Part shown: positions 1-7,338 of the stretch, piece after piece
Numbering within the stretch: the stretch's first letter is position 1
Layout of the letters: the number at the start of each line of letters is the position of its first letter
Assembly (NCBI GenBank): GCA_043780595.1
Contig: JAYWCL010000060.1
Location: forward strand, 1 to 24,388
Direction of reading: 5' to 3'
DNA from: Limnoglobus sp043780595
GTDB taxonomy: Bacteria > Planctomycetota > Planctomycetia > Gemmatales > Gemmataceae
Length of the DNA stretch: 24,388 nucleotides
Position numbers and translations under genes: made by a program
Notes under the pieces: generated by a model
Told to the model about the DNA's origin: nothing
The model's database searches: none
The model's input: only the letters and a program-made list of their open reading frames with translations

Positions 1-114
1 GGTTCGAGCACCAACAGCATGCTTTAGAGGCCGTCTTTTCGTAAAGAGCAAGTCAAAACGCCAGAAACCAGACGCCGGAAACGCGGTTACACCCCTTCCC
101 GGATGAGCCATGTT

Positions 115-140
115 TTACTTCCCGAGGTTACTTCCCGAGT
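115..140. repeat. 13-bp tandem duplication at a gene end
   Basis: The 13-mer ttacttcccgagg occurs at 115-127 and again, with 12 of 13 bases matching, at 128-140. The second copy encodes the last residues and the stop (L-G-K-stop) of the minus-strand gene that ends at 128. The first copy lies just beyond that stop, so the 3' end of the gene was duplicated in tandem, probably by slippage. Confidence 0.8.
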
Positions 141-748
141 TGCTTTTTGACGGCGTCTTCAATTGCTTTCGCCTCTTCGTCGCCGATCGGTTTGTCGGCG
201 GCGAAGGTCCACTTTTTCACGATCTTCATCTTGGAATACAGGATCACCGTGAGGTCGTCGGCATCCTGGATCTCCCACGCGGCGACTGCATCGGACTTGG
301 CGGCTGCGACGCCGAACGGCACGTTGCCCGATTTCAATTGGGCAGACAGGTCGGCGGCGGCCTTCGCCTTCACGTCGCGCTGATCGTCTTCGGGATACTC
401 TTTGCCGAGCGTCAGGAAAATCACAAACGCGCCGAGGCGTTCCGCACGATGGTCGACGACGAGTTTATCGAGCCGAGCGACGAGCTTCGACAACCCCGCA
501 TCGGTCTTATCGGGCGTCGTTCGCGAGAACACGGCCACCACCGGATACAAGCCATTATCGCTGACGAGGCAGTGCATCTTACCCGCACGGTTGCGTAGGC
601 TGCCTTTATCGAAGCGTTCGTCGGTCGCGACGAAACTGCGGAAATTGCCGGGTACCGAGGCAACCGGTTTCGGTTCCTGCGCGAAGGCGACGGCACCCAT
701 CGCCAACAAAACCAACGATGCGAAACGAACAATGTGGCGGCCAGTCAT
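128..748 (-). CDS. Secreted protein of unknown function
   Basis: I do not recognise a specific family for this 206-residue protein. The N-terminus (MTGRHIVRFASLVLLAMGAVAFAQ) is a clear signal peptide, with likely cleavage near AFAQ, so the protein is exported. The mature part alternates beta-like and helical stretches, with segments such as LYPVVAVFSRT and LGAFVIFLTL that resemble a thioredoxin-like fold. No CxxC is present, so this is only a hint. I chose ATG at 748 because GGAG lies about 8 bases upstream; the longer reading from TTG at 781 has no such site and puts charged residues before the signal peptide. The gene stands alone on the minus strand, with a 234-bp gap to the divergent gene at 983. 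Confidence 0.75.
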   Translation of the reverse strand: MTGRHIVRFASLVLLAMGAVAFAQEPKPVASVPGNFRSFVATDERFDKGSLRNRAGKMHCLVSDNGLYPVVAVFSRTTPDKTDAGLSKLVARLDKLVVDHRAERLGAFVIFLTLGKEYPEDDQRDVKAKAAADLSAQLKSGNVPFGVAAAKSDAVAAWEIQDADDLTVILYSKMKIVKKWTFAADKPIGDEEAKAIEDAVKKQLGK

Positions 749-982
749 CGCGACGCTCCGGTAGACGAAACGAATCCCCAACCCATAGCCTGACGCACCG
801 GGGGGAGTTCGTCAAGCCGCAATGGCGAAGTGCTTCAGCGATCGGCAGTCAGCGGTCAGTAAATCCGGAAGGAGCGATCAGCGATCCGCTGAACGCTTTT
901 CCCTTGCCTTCCTCACGGCGTACGGCGATAACTACCTCATTCATTCGCAATCATCCGACTGACTTGCCTGGAGTGGCTCCCG
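749..982. other. Divergent intergenic region
   Basis: This 234-bp gap separates two divergent genes and should hold both promoters. I cannot name convincing -35/-10 boxes. It contains degenerate CAG-type heptamers at 836-860, described separately. GGAG at 970-973, nine bases before the ATG at 983, is the ribosome binding site of the plus-strand gene. Confidence 0.5.
836..860. repeat. Degenerate heptamer repeat, CAGCGGT type
   Basis: About three and a half heptamers in a row: CAGCGAT, CGGCAGT, CAGCGGT, CAGT. A second cluster of the same unit lies at 18556-18576 (CAGCGGT, CAGTGGT, CAGCAGT). Short intergenic arrays of this sort are common in Gemmata-type genomes as I recall; the two copies here are directly visible. 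Confidence 0.6.
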
Positions 983-2356
983 ATGGCCTACCAAACCCGC
1001 TGCCCCGAGTGTCAGGCGAAATTGCGCCTCGACGATACACCCGCGGCCGACGAGGAAGTCGAGTGCCCGAAGTGCGGCACGCAGTTTACCCCGATGGCGT
1101 CGTCGGTGGCGGCCAAGCCTTCGCCCAAGTCCGAGAAGGCACCGAAGTCCGAAAAGTCCGACAAGTCCGACAAGTCGAAGCTCGGCGACAAGTCGAAGAA
1201 ATCGAGCAAGAAGGGCGATGCGAAGGCGGAAGGCGACGGCAAAAAGAAGAAGTACAAAGCCAAGAAAAAGAAGAGCAACGTCGCCGTCATGGCGATGATG
1301 GTGGCCGGGGCCTTCGTAATCCTTGCCTGTATCGGTACGATCGCGTATTTGCTACTCAGCAAGAGTGGGAAGATCGAAGATCTTCTGACGTACGTGCCGG
1401 GCGATTTCAACCATACGCGCGGCGTGAACGTCGGCTTAATCAACCGCTACCCCGGCTATAAACCCGAGATGGAGAAACAACTCGCCGTCGCCATTAAAGA
1501 GGTTGCCGATGAGATTGCAAAGGCGGCCGATGTGGAACCGGGTCTCTTTCTCGACTACGCGATTAGCTCCAAGAAGCGCGAGGGCGGTACGGCGGGGCAG
1601 ATTTTCGTTTTGAAGAGCGCGAGGAAGTTCGATGCGACGGCGCTGCTCGCGAAGCTCGGCGGTGCCGCGCAGAACATCGACGGGCAAGCCTACACCAAGT
1701 TGGCCGGGAAAGCGGGGCTGTTGACTAATGCCTGCGTCTACGCGCCGACGGATCGTTTGGTGATCGTGGTGACGGCTGCGGGCAATCAAGATGCCGTGCT
1801 GCGTGCGAGTATCGGCGGGCGGAAACAAAAGGAAACTACCCTCGGTGCGAAGCTCGGAGCGACCGGCGGCCGCGTGACCAAGGGGAACATTTGGCTGCTG
1901 GTTCAGGCCACGGGCGACCTCTCCGGTTACATCAAATCGTTGGGAGAAGGCGTCAAAGACTCGCACAGTCAAGTCACCAGCCAGACCGAGCAATCGAAGA
2001 TGTTCGGCATGTTCGTCAACTTCGGCGGTCGCGGCGTCGTGATGGGAGCTGCGCTTCAATGCGCGAATAAAGAAGCGGCAAAAAGCCTCTACACGCAGAC
2101 GAGCGAAGGGCCGTTGAGTAAAGGCGACGACTCCGAACCGCCGAACGACTTCAAGAAAGTCTTCAGTAGTTATGCGACGAAGGAATTCAAAATCTACTTG
2201 GCCGACTTAACGTTCAACACGACCGGCGATTGCGCCTACTTTCAATCGCGACTCATCAAGGACAAGGCGCAACAAATGTTGGGAACCTTCAATAATCCCA
2301 ACGCCGCCGATTCGGCCCCAGTAGGTGTTGGTGGCATGAACCCATTGGGCCGGTGA
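983..2356 (+). CDS. Zinc-ribbon, single-pass membrane protein
   Basis: This 457-residue protein opens with a zinc ribbon of MJ0042 type: two CxxC knuckles at C7/C10 and C28/C31. Residues 45-98 form a very basic, low-complexity linker rich in Lys, Ser and Asp, with KSDKSDKS repeats. A hydrophobic segment at about 100-125 is the only membrane span. About 330 residues follow, presumably outside the membrane, with no motif I recognise. The layout of cytoplasmic zinc ribbon, linker, one span and large outer domain is frequent in planctomycetes and unassigned in function. The start has GGAG nine bases upstream. The gene at 16476-17657 has the same architecture, but I see no obvious similarity in the outer domain. 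The small membrane-protein gene follows after about 20 bases and may be co-transcribed. Confidence 0.8.
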   Translation: MAYQTRCPECQAKLRLDDTPAADEEVECPKCGTQFTPMASSVAAKPSPKSEKAPKSEKSDKSDKSKLGDKSKKSSKKGDAKAEGDGKKKKYKAKKKKSNVAVMAMMVAGAFVILACIGTIAYLLLSKSGKIEDLLTYVPGDFNHTRGVNVGLINRYPGYKPEMEKQLAVAIKEVADEIAKAADVEPGLFLDYAISSKKREGGTAGQIFVLKSARKFDATALLAKLGGAAQNIDGQAYTKLAGKAGLLTNACVYAPTDRLVIVVTAAGNQDAVLRASIGGRKQKETTLGAKLGATGGRVTKGNIWLLVQATGDLSGYIKSLGEGVKDSHSQVTSQTEQSKMFGMFVNFGGRGVVMGAALQCANKEAAKSLYTQTSEGPLSKGDDSEPPNDFKKVFSSYATKEFKIYLADLTFNTTGDCAYFQSRLIKDKAQQMLGTFNNPNAADSAPVGVGGMNPLGR

Positions 2357-2364
2357 GTCATTTC

Positions 2365-2368
2365 GGAG
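2365..2368 (+). promoter_or_regulatory. Ribosome binding site deciding an ATC start
   Basis: GGAG at 2365-2368 lies seven bases before an ATC codon at 2376. The next conventional candidate, TTG at 2400, has no purine-rich site in front. Placement therefore favours the rare ATC start. Confidence 0.45.
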
Positions 2369-2375
2369 ACGCGCC

Positions 2376-2627
2376 ATCGCCGACATTACCAACCCGCGAT
2401 TGCTGTGGATCAAGTTCGGCCTGTTCGTTTTTCTCGGGGCCGTGGCCACCGCGATGGCGTTGGTTATGTTTCCCGATTTTCAACTCGCGCTGCTGATGGC
2501 CATCGCGATTTGGGCCTTTTGCCGAGCGTATTATTTCGCGTTTTACGTCATCGAACACTACGTCGATCCATCCTATCGGTTCGCGGGCCTCGGCTCGTTC
2601 GTTCGCTACGCACTGCGACGACGATAA
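2376..2627 (+). CDS. Small two-span membrane protein, probable ATC start
   Basis: From ATC at 2376 this encodes 83 residues, beginning (M)ADITNPRLLWIKFG. Two hydrophobic stretches (about residues 10-26 and 35-53) predict two membrane spans, followed by an arginine-rich tail ending ALRRR, which suggests a cytoplasmic C-terminus. No family is recognised. Conventional starts are TTG 2400 or CTG 2403, which would give a protein about eight residues shorter with no ribosome binding site. ATC is an allowed but rare initiator in bacteria. The gene follows the zinc-ribbon gene closely and precedes the E2 gene by 79 bp. Confidence 0.6.
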   Translation: MADITNPRLLWIKFGLFVFLGAVATAMALVMFPDFQLALLMAIAIWAFCRAYYFAFYVIEHYVDPSYRFAGLGSFVRYALRRR

Positions 2628-2706
2628 AGCGAATGTTCCTCGTTTCATTCACTCCCGTCGGCACATCTCTTATACTTCCTTCACCCGTCCGCTACCGGAG
2701 CATTCC

Positions 2707-3909
2707 ATGGATTTCCCTCTGCCGCCGATGGGCGAAGGGCTATACGAAGTCGAACTCGTTCGCTGGCTGGTGAAGCCGGGCGAGGCGGTGCGGCGCGGGC
2801 AGGCGTTGCTCGAAGTCCTGTCGGATAAGGCCACGATGGAGGTGCCTGCGCCGTTCGCGGGGACGATCACCGCGACTCTCGGCCAACTTGGGGCAAAGAT
2901 CGCCATCGGGCAAATCGTGCTCACTTACGAGCCTCTCGCAAGCGAAAACCCTTCGACGACTCCCATCGCGATTGCGCCGACTGTCGTCCCGTTGGCAGCC
3001 ACTGACACCGCACGGTCACTCGCGCCGGTGGCTGCGCCGTCGGTGCGGCATATTGCACGCCAATTCGGCATCGATCTCGCGCAGATTCACGGCAGTGGCC
3101 CCGGTGGACGCATTTTGCTCGACGACCTCACCCCGCAGATGAAACCGACTACTTCCACCGCAGAAGTTTCTCACAGTAGTCAGCGACAACTGCCGCCGTT
3201 CGACCTCGGCAAACCGGGAACGCGCGTGCCGCTCCTCGGCCTTCGCAAGAAGATCGCCGAGAAGATGGTCGAAGCGAAGAAGTACATTCCGCACTACTCG
3301 TACATCGACGAATGCGACTTCACGGAACTGGTTCACCTACGCGGGCAATTGCGTTCCCCACTCGCAAAAACCGGCGTGAAACTAACGTATTTGGCGTTCG
3401 TTGTGAAGGCCGTCGCACGGGCGCTGCGCGATGTGCCGATCGTGAATAGCACCTTCGACGATGCGAAACAAGAAATCACGATGCACGACCGCTACCACAT
3501 CGGCATCGCGGTGGCGGCCCCGAGTGGGTTGATCGTGCCGGTGATTCGCGATGCCGACCAACGCGATCTGTCCGGTATCGCCAAGGAGATCGAACGGCTG
3601 AGCGACGACTGTCGGGCCGGGCATGTGAAAGCGGAGGATCTAAAAGGCGGCACCTTCACGGTGTCCTCGATTGGCAGCATCGGCGGGCTGATCTCGACGC
3701 CGATTATCTACCATCCGCAAGTGGGAATCTTGGGCCTCGGGAAACTGGTCAAGCGCCCCGTCTACGACGACCGCGGGCATTTGAAACCCGCCGACATCGC
3801 GTACCTTTCGTTCTCATTCGATCATCGCATCGTCGATGGGGCAATCGGCGCGATCTTCGGAAATGCCGTGCAACGTCATCTGCAATCGCCCGCGCTGTTG
3901 CTGCTTTAG
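2707..3909 (+). CDS. Dihydrolipoamide acyltransferase (E2) of a 2-oxoacid dehydrogenase complex
   Basis: A 400-residue E2 subunit, which passes an acyl group from lipoyl-lysine to coenzyme A in a 2-oxoacid dehydrogenase complex. Domains in order: one lipoyl domain at about 1-78 with the DKA motif and lipoyl-lysine K41; a Pro/Ala-rich linker; a peripheral-subunit-binding domain around 110-140 (VRHIARQFGIDLAQIHGSG); and the catalytic acetyltransferase domain at about 170-400, ending in DHRIVDG with catalytic H373 and D377. CCGGAG lies just before the ATG. No E1 or E3 gene is in the window, so the substrate (pyruvate, branched-chain or other) cannot be told from context. Its stop codon overlaps that of the convergent symporter gene by 4 bp. 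Confidence 0.93.
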   Translation: MDFPLPPMGEGLYEVELVRWLVKPGEAVRRGQALLEVLSDKATMEVPAPFAGTITATLGQLGAKIAIGQIVLTYEPLASENPSTTPIAIAPTVVPLAATDTARSLAPVAAPSVRHIARQFGIDLAQIHGSGPGGRILLDDLTPQMKPTTSTAEVSHSSQRQLPPFDLGKPGTRVPLLGLRKKIAEKMVEAKKYIPHYSYIDECDFTELVHLRGQLRSPLAKTGVKLTYLAFVVKAVARALRDVPIVNSTFDDAKQEITMHDRYHIGIAVAAPSGLIVPVIRDADQRDLSGIAKEIERLSDDCRAGHVKAEDLKGGTFTVSSIGSIGGLISTPIIYHPQVGILGLGKLVKRPVYDDRGHLKPADIAYLSFSFDHRIVDGAIGAIFGNAVQRHLQSPALLLL

Positions 3910-5216
3910 CCCGCATTCTCGTTGCCGATTGCGCCTTCGCTGCGTGCGACGAACAGGACGGCGGAGAGGTCGCCAATGTTGTTGACGGTGGTGCGGCACA
4001 TATCGAGAAAGCGGTCGACGCCGAGGATGATCGCGATCATGCCTTCGGGGATGCCGAAGGTGGCGAGCACCATTGCGAGGAGCGGAATCGAACCGCCGGG
4101 CACGCCGGCCGCGCCGACGGCGGTCACCACGCACAAGAACACCACCAGAATTTGTTGCGTGAAATCGAGCGTGATTCCCGCGACTTGCGCGAGAAACATC
4201 ACGGTGACGCCCTCGAAGAGTGCGGTGCCGGTCATACACATCGTCGCGCCGAGTGGCAGTACGAAGGCGGCAATGCGGGGCGAAATGCCGAACTCGTTCT
4301 GTGCCGTCCGCAGGTTCGTCGGCAGCGTCGCGTTCGACGAACTCGTGCTGAACGCGGTGATAATCGACGACCGCGAACGGCGGAAGAAATCGATCGGATC
4401 CCACTTGCCGAGGAACTTGATGAGGATCGGGAAGACGACGAACGCCTGGATCGCCAGCCCGATGAGCACGACGCCGACGTATGCGCCGAGGAGTTTCAGT
4501 AGGCCGAAGCCGAACTGCGAAGTGGTCGAGAAGATCAGGCAGAAGACGCCGAGTGGGGCGATCTTCATGGCCATTTGAATGATGAACACCATGAGTTCGC
4601 CGACGGCTTCGAGGCCGCGCGTGACCAGCTCCGCCTTCGGTTGATCGAGCTTCGTGATGCCGACGCCGACGAGCAGCGCGAACGAAATGATGCCGAGCAT
4701 TTCGAGGTCGGCGGCCGCCTTCACGGGGTTTTTCGGCAACATCGAATGCACGAAATCCATCACTGAATAACTCTCGGGTGGTTTCTTCTTCGCCGCGTCG
4801 CCGCCGAACTGCTTCTCCAGTTGCGCCTGCGTTTCCTTGGGCAAACCTTCACCGGGCCGGACGAGATTCACGAACGTCATGCCGATGACCACGGCAATCG
4901 CGGTGGTGAGCAGAAAGTAGGCGAGCGTTTTGCCGCCGACGCGCCCGACCGCGCCCATGCTGCCGATCTGCGCGACGCCGACGGCGAGCGATGCGAACAC
5001 CAACGGCACGACGGTGACGAACAACAGCCGCAGGAAAATCTGCCCGATCGGCTCGGCAATGTTGCGGTTGATCGCCGTCAGCCACGCGGGAATCTGCGCC
5101 GATTCCCCCGGCAACGCAACCGGCACGAAGGCATAGTTGACCGTACACCCGACGATGGCCCCGAGAACGAGGCCGATGAGGATGCGCGACTGCGAACCGG
5201 CGGGAGCAGCAGACAT
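3906..5216 (-). CDS. Dicarboxylate/amino acid:cation symporter (DAACS/GltP family)
   Basis: A 436-residue inner-membrane carrier of the glutamate/dicarboxylate family, importing acidic substrates with Na+ or H+. Visible signatures are the serine-rich hairpin-1 motif STSSSNATLPTN, the hairpin-2 motif AAGVPGGSI, and a TM8 motif DRFLDMCRTTVNNIGD that keeps residues equivalent to GltPh D390, D394, R397, T398, N401 and D405. The conserved arginine points to an acidic side-chain substrate. The TM7 motif, NMDGT in the archetype, reads CMTGT here (residues 327-331), so the equivalents of GltPh N310 and D312 are Cys and Thr. A hydrophilic insert lies near residues 125-155 (GDAAKKKPPESYS). The RNase H gene lies 86 bp upstream on the same strand. 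Confidence 0.93.
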   Translation of the reverse strand: MSAAPAGSQSRILIGLVLGAIVGCTVNYAFVPVALPGESAQIPAWLTAINRNIAEPIGQIFLRLLFVTVVPLVFASLAVGVAQIGSMGAVGRVGGKTLAYFLLTTAIAVVIGMTFVNLVRPGEGLPKETQAQLEKQFGGDAAKKKPPESYSVMDFVHSMLPKNPVKAAADLEMLGIISFALLVGVGITKLDQPKAELVTRGLEAVGELMVFIIQMAMKIAPLGVFCLIFSTTSQFGFGLLKLLGAYVGVVLIGLAIQAFVVFPILIKFLGKWDPIDFFRRSRSSIITAFSTSSSNATLPTNLRTAQNEFGISPRIAAFVLPLGATMCMTGTALFEGVTVMFLAQVAGITLDFTQQILVVFLCVVTAVGAAGVPGGSIPLLAMVLATFGIPEGMIAIILGVDRFLDMCRTTVNNIGDLSAVLFVARSEGAIGNENAG

Positions 5217-5302
5217 ATTGGGATCTCTGATATCGCTTCGTACGTTTGCCTTGGTTTATACGCGATCGTCGAGAAGGGAACTCGCGCGAAATCCCCGTAC
5301 CT

Positions 5303-5938
5303 TCACTTCTTCTTTCGCAGTACGCCGCCTTCTTCGAGGATCGACCACAGTTGCTCCCACACTTGCTCGGCACTCGGGTTGCGCGGCCCGTGGTCGGCCC
5401 AACTTTGCGCGGCCGCACGCAGGCAATCGACGGCATCGTCGCGCACTTTGTCGTCGCCGACGGTCTTCGCCGGTTCGACGCGATTCGCTTTGGGTGCAGA
5501 CAGTTCCGCAATCGTCGGCTCTTCACCGGCCACGCGCGGGCGACCGTCGAGCGCTTCGTTGCACAAAAAGTCCGCGCGTTTGTTGAGTTCGCGGCGAACG
5601 TGCTGGAGCGTCACCTTTTGAAACTTCCGCCGCAGTTCGCACGCTTCGCGGTAGAGGTCTTGCAGGTCGGCATTCTTCACCTTGTACTCGCCGTTCATCT
5701 GCTTCACGAGTAGTTCGCTATCGCTGAATAGCTGTATCTGCCTGACGCCATTCGCGGCGGCCAGTTCGAGTGCGCGAACGAGTGCCGTGTACTCCGCCAC
5801 GTTGTTCGTCGCCTTGCCGAGCGTGTTGGCTTCTTCGAGCGTCGGCAGCCCCTCTCGCGTCAGCACCACGGCATACGATGCGGGGCCGGGGTTGCCGCGC
5901 GAACCGCCATCGATGTAAATCGTCGCATCCGTACTCAT
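5303..5938 (-). CDS. Ribonuclease HI-type protein with C-terminal extension
   Basis: A 211-residue protein whose first 130 residues are a type 1 RNase H domain, which cuts the RNA strand of RNA-DNA hybrids. Catalytic acids: D10 in YIDGGSRGNPGPA, E49 in TNNVAEY, D73 in LFSDSELLVKQMNGEY, and D123 in ELNKRADFLCNEAL. The sequence is of the compact archaeal/plant-like class rather than E. coli RnhA. Residues 134-211 form an extra region with an acidic/Pro linker and then a predicted helical tail (AEQVWEQLWSILEEGG) ending in RKKK; I do not recognise it. ATG at 5938 is used, with only a weak purine tract upstream. The RNA ligase gene is divergent across an 89-bp gap. Confidence 0.92.
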   Translation of the reverse strand: MSTDATIYIDGGSRGNPGPASYAVVLTREGLPTLEEANTLGKATNNVAEYTALVRALELAAANGVRQIQLFSDSELLVKQMNGEYKVKNADLQDLYREACELRRKFQKVTLQHVRRELNKRADFLCNEALDGRPRVAGEEPTIAELSAPKANRVEPAKTVGDDKVRDDAVDCLRAAAQSWADHGPRNPSAEQVWEQLWSILEEGGVLRKKK

Positions 5939-6027
5939 GCTGCTTCACCATGGGAGAAGAATCGCGTCATTCTATGGCAGAGCGGGCGATGTGAATTTTC
6001 GCGACTTCGGCTACAAAGAATCGAATC

Positions 6028-7305
6028 ATGGAACTCCGAACGGACAAGTTGCTGGCAGCGTTGCGGGACGATCCGGCGGTGGTGCTTGCGCTCATCGATG
6101 CCGACCCGCTGTTGGTAAAGCGGAGCATTGGCGAACTGGTGCTGGCGAATGCCACGAAACTGCTGTTTACGCCGCAAGAGCCGCATCAGCTATATGCGAA
6201 GGGGATCGTCTATCGGCGGTCGCCGTTTGAACTCGTGTCGTTGCCGTTGGTGAAGATTTACAACCTCGGCGAACGCAACGTGACGCTGGCCGATGTCGCG
6301 AGCCTGATGGAGATCGGCACCGATTCGCGGTTGCTGTTCCTGCGGAAATTCGATGGCACGCTCGTGCAGCGATTCCAACACGACGGGCAGGTCTGGTTCA
6401 CCACGCGCGGGATGATCGAAGGCGCAATCTGCGCTGGCCCGCAAGACGATGAAGCGCCCACGAAGCTATCGCACTTCGACTACCTCAGTACCTCGCGACG
6501 AATTGCAGCCGAGAAGTATCCGCAACTGTTACAGCATCGCCCGGAGTTCGACCACCTCACGCTGTTGTTCGAATTTTTGCACCCGGATTCGCAAGTCATC
6601 ACCGATTATGCGGGCCGGGAAGATCTGGTCCTGATCGCGGCGTTCGACAAATCCGCGTGCCGTTATGTCACGTATCGCGAGTTGCAAGCGATTGCGGCGG
6701 AGCGCAGTTTCACGGTGGTCGATGCGTTTCAGCCGCAGTCGGAGACGCTCGCCGCGCAGATCGACGAGTTGCTCGCCGCGTGGAAAGGCACCGATCAGGA
6801 AGGCACGGTGATCGTCGTCGAGCATGGCGACGAAGTGATTTACCGCGTGAAGGTGAAGTCGCCCGATTACCTGCGATTGCTCAAGCTCGTCGTCAGTTGC
6901 ACGTACGCCCGCACCGTGGAAATGATCGATGCGCACCCCGAATGGCAAGGCTGGCCGGACCTCGAGCGCCAACTGCAATCGCTCGGCAGCGAGCGCGTGC
7001 CGGAGGAAGTCCTCGCGTATTATCGCGAACATTACGATGCCTTCGTGGCGTACCGAATCGACATCGAATCGCTGATGGCGTACGGCATCGCCAATGCCGC
7101 GAAACTGCGAGCGGAGATCGGCGAAACGCCCGATTTGCGGCTCATACGCAAGCAGTTTGCCGAGCGCGCGACCAAGCAGCGGCTCGCTGGTTTGCTGTTC
7201 GCGGGCTTCGACGGGCGACTGTCTCGCTCCGTCGTACGGCGGATGTTTCCCACGCCCGAAGACGCCCGAACGGCGCTGGCACCACCCGCAACGGGGATAC
7301 AATAG
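6028..7305 (+). CDS. T4 Rnl1-type RNA ligase
   Basis: A 425-residue protein carrying the nucleotidyltransferase motifs of ATP-dependent RNA ligases in the order and spacing of T4 Rnl1: motif I KFDG with nucleophile K107; motif III FEF at 181-183 within FEFLHPDSQVITDY; motif IV EGTVIVV with E258; and motif V RVKVKSPDYL with K275 and K277. The lead-in LVSLPLVKIYNLGE before motif I also resembles the Rnl1 family. Such enzymes seal 5'-phosphate and 3'-hydroxyl RNA ends through ligase-AMP and RNA-adenylate intermediates. Residues after about 285 form a helical C-terminal part comparable to the Rnl1 substrate-binding domain; the protein is about 50 residues longer than T4 Rnl1. No kinase or phosphatase domain is fused and none lies nearby. 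A DNA ligase is unlikely because OB-fold motifs are absent. Confidence 0.85.
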   Translation: MELRTDKLLAALRDDPAVVLALIDADPLLVKRSIGELVLANATKLLFTPQEPHQLYAKGIVYRRSPFELVSLPLVKIYNLGERNVTLADVASLMEIGTDSRLLFLRKFDGTLVQRFQHDGQVWFTTRGMIEGAICAGPQDDEAPTKLSHFDYLSTSRRIAAEKYPQLLQHRPEFDHLTLLFEFLHPDSQVITDYAGREDLVLIAAFDKSACRYVTYRELQAIAAERSFTVVDAFQPQSETLAAQIDELLAAWKGTDQEGTVIVVEHGDEVIYRVKVKSPDYLRLLKLVVSCTYARTVEMIDAHPEWQGWPDLERQLQSLGSERVPEEVLAYYREHYDAFVAYRIDIESLMAYGIANAAKLRAEIGETPDLRLIRKQFAERATKQRLAGLLFAGFDGRLSRSVVRRMFPTPEDARTALAPPATGIQ

Positions 7306-7338
7306 CCACGGTTTCGCACCGCTACAAGGAGTCTGCAC

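Noticed and set aside
836..860. Heptamer array as a CRISPR-like or operator array
   Set aside because: Units are 7 bp, degenerate and without spacers, and recur at 18556 beside unrelated genes; better seen as a simple dispersed repeat.
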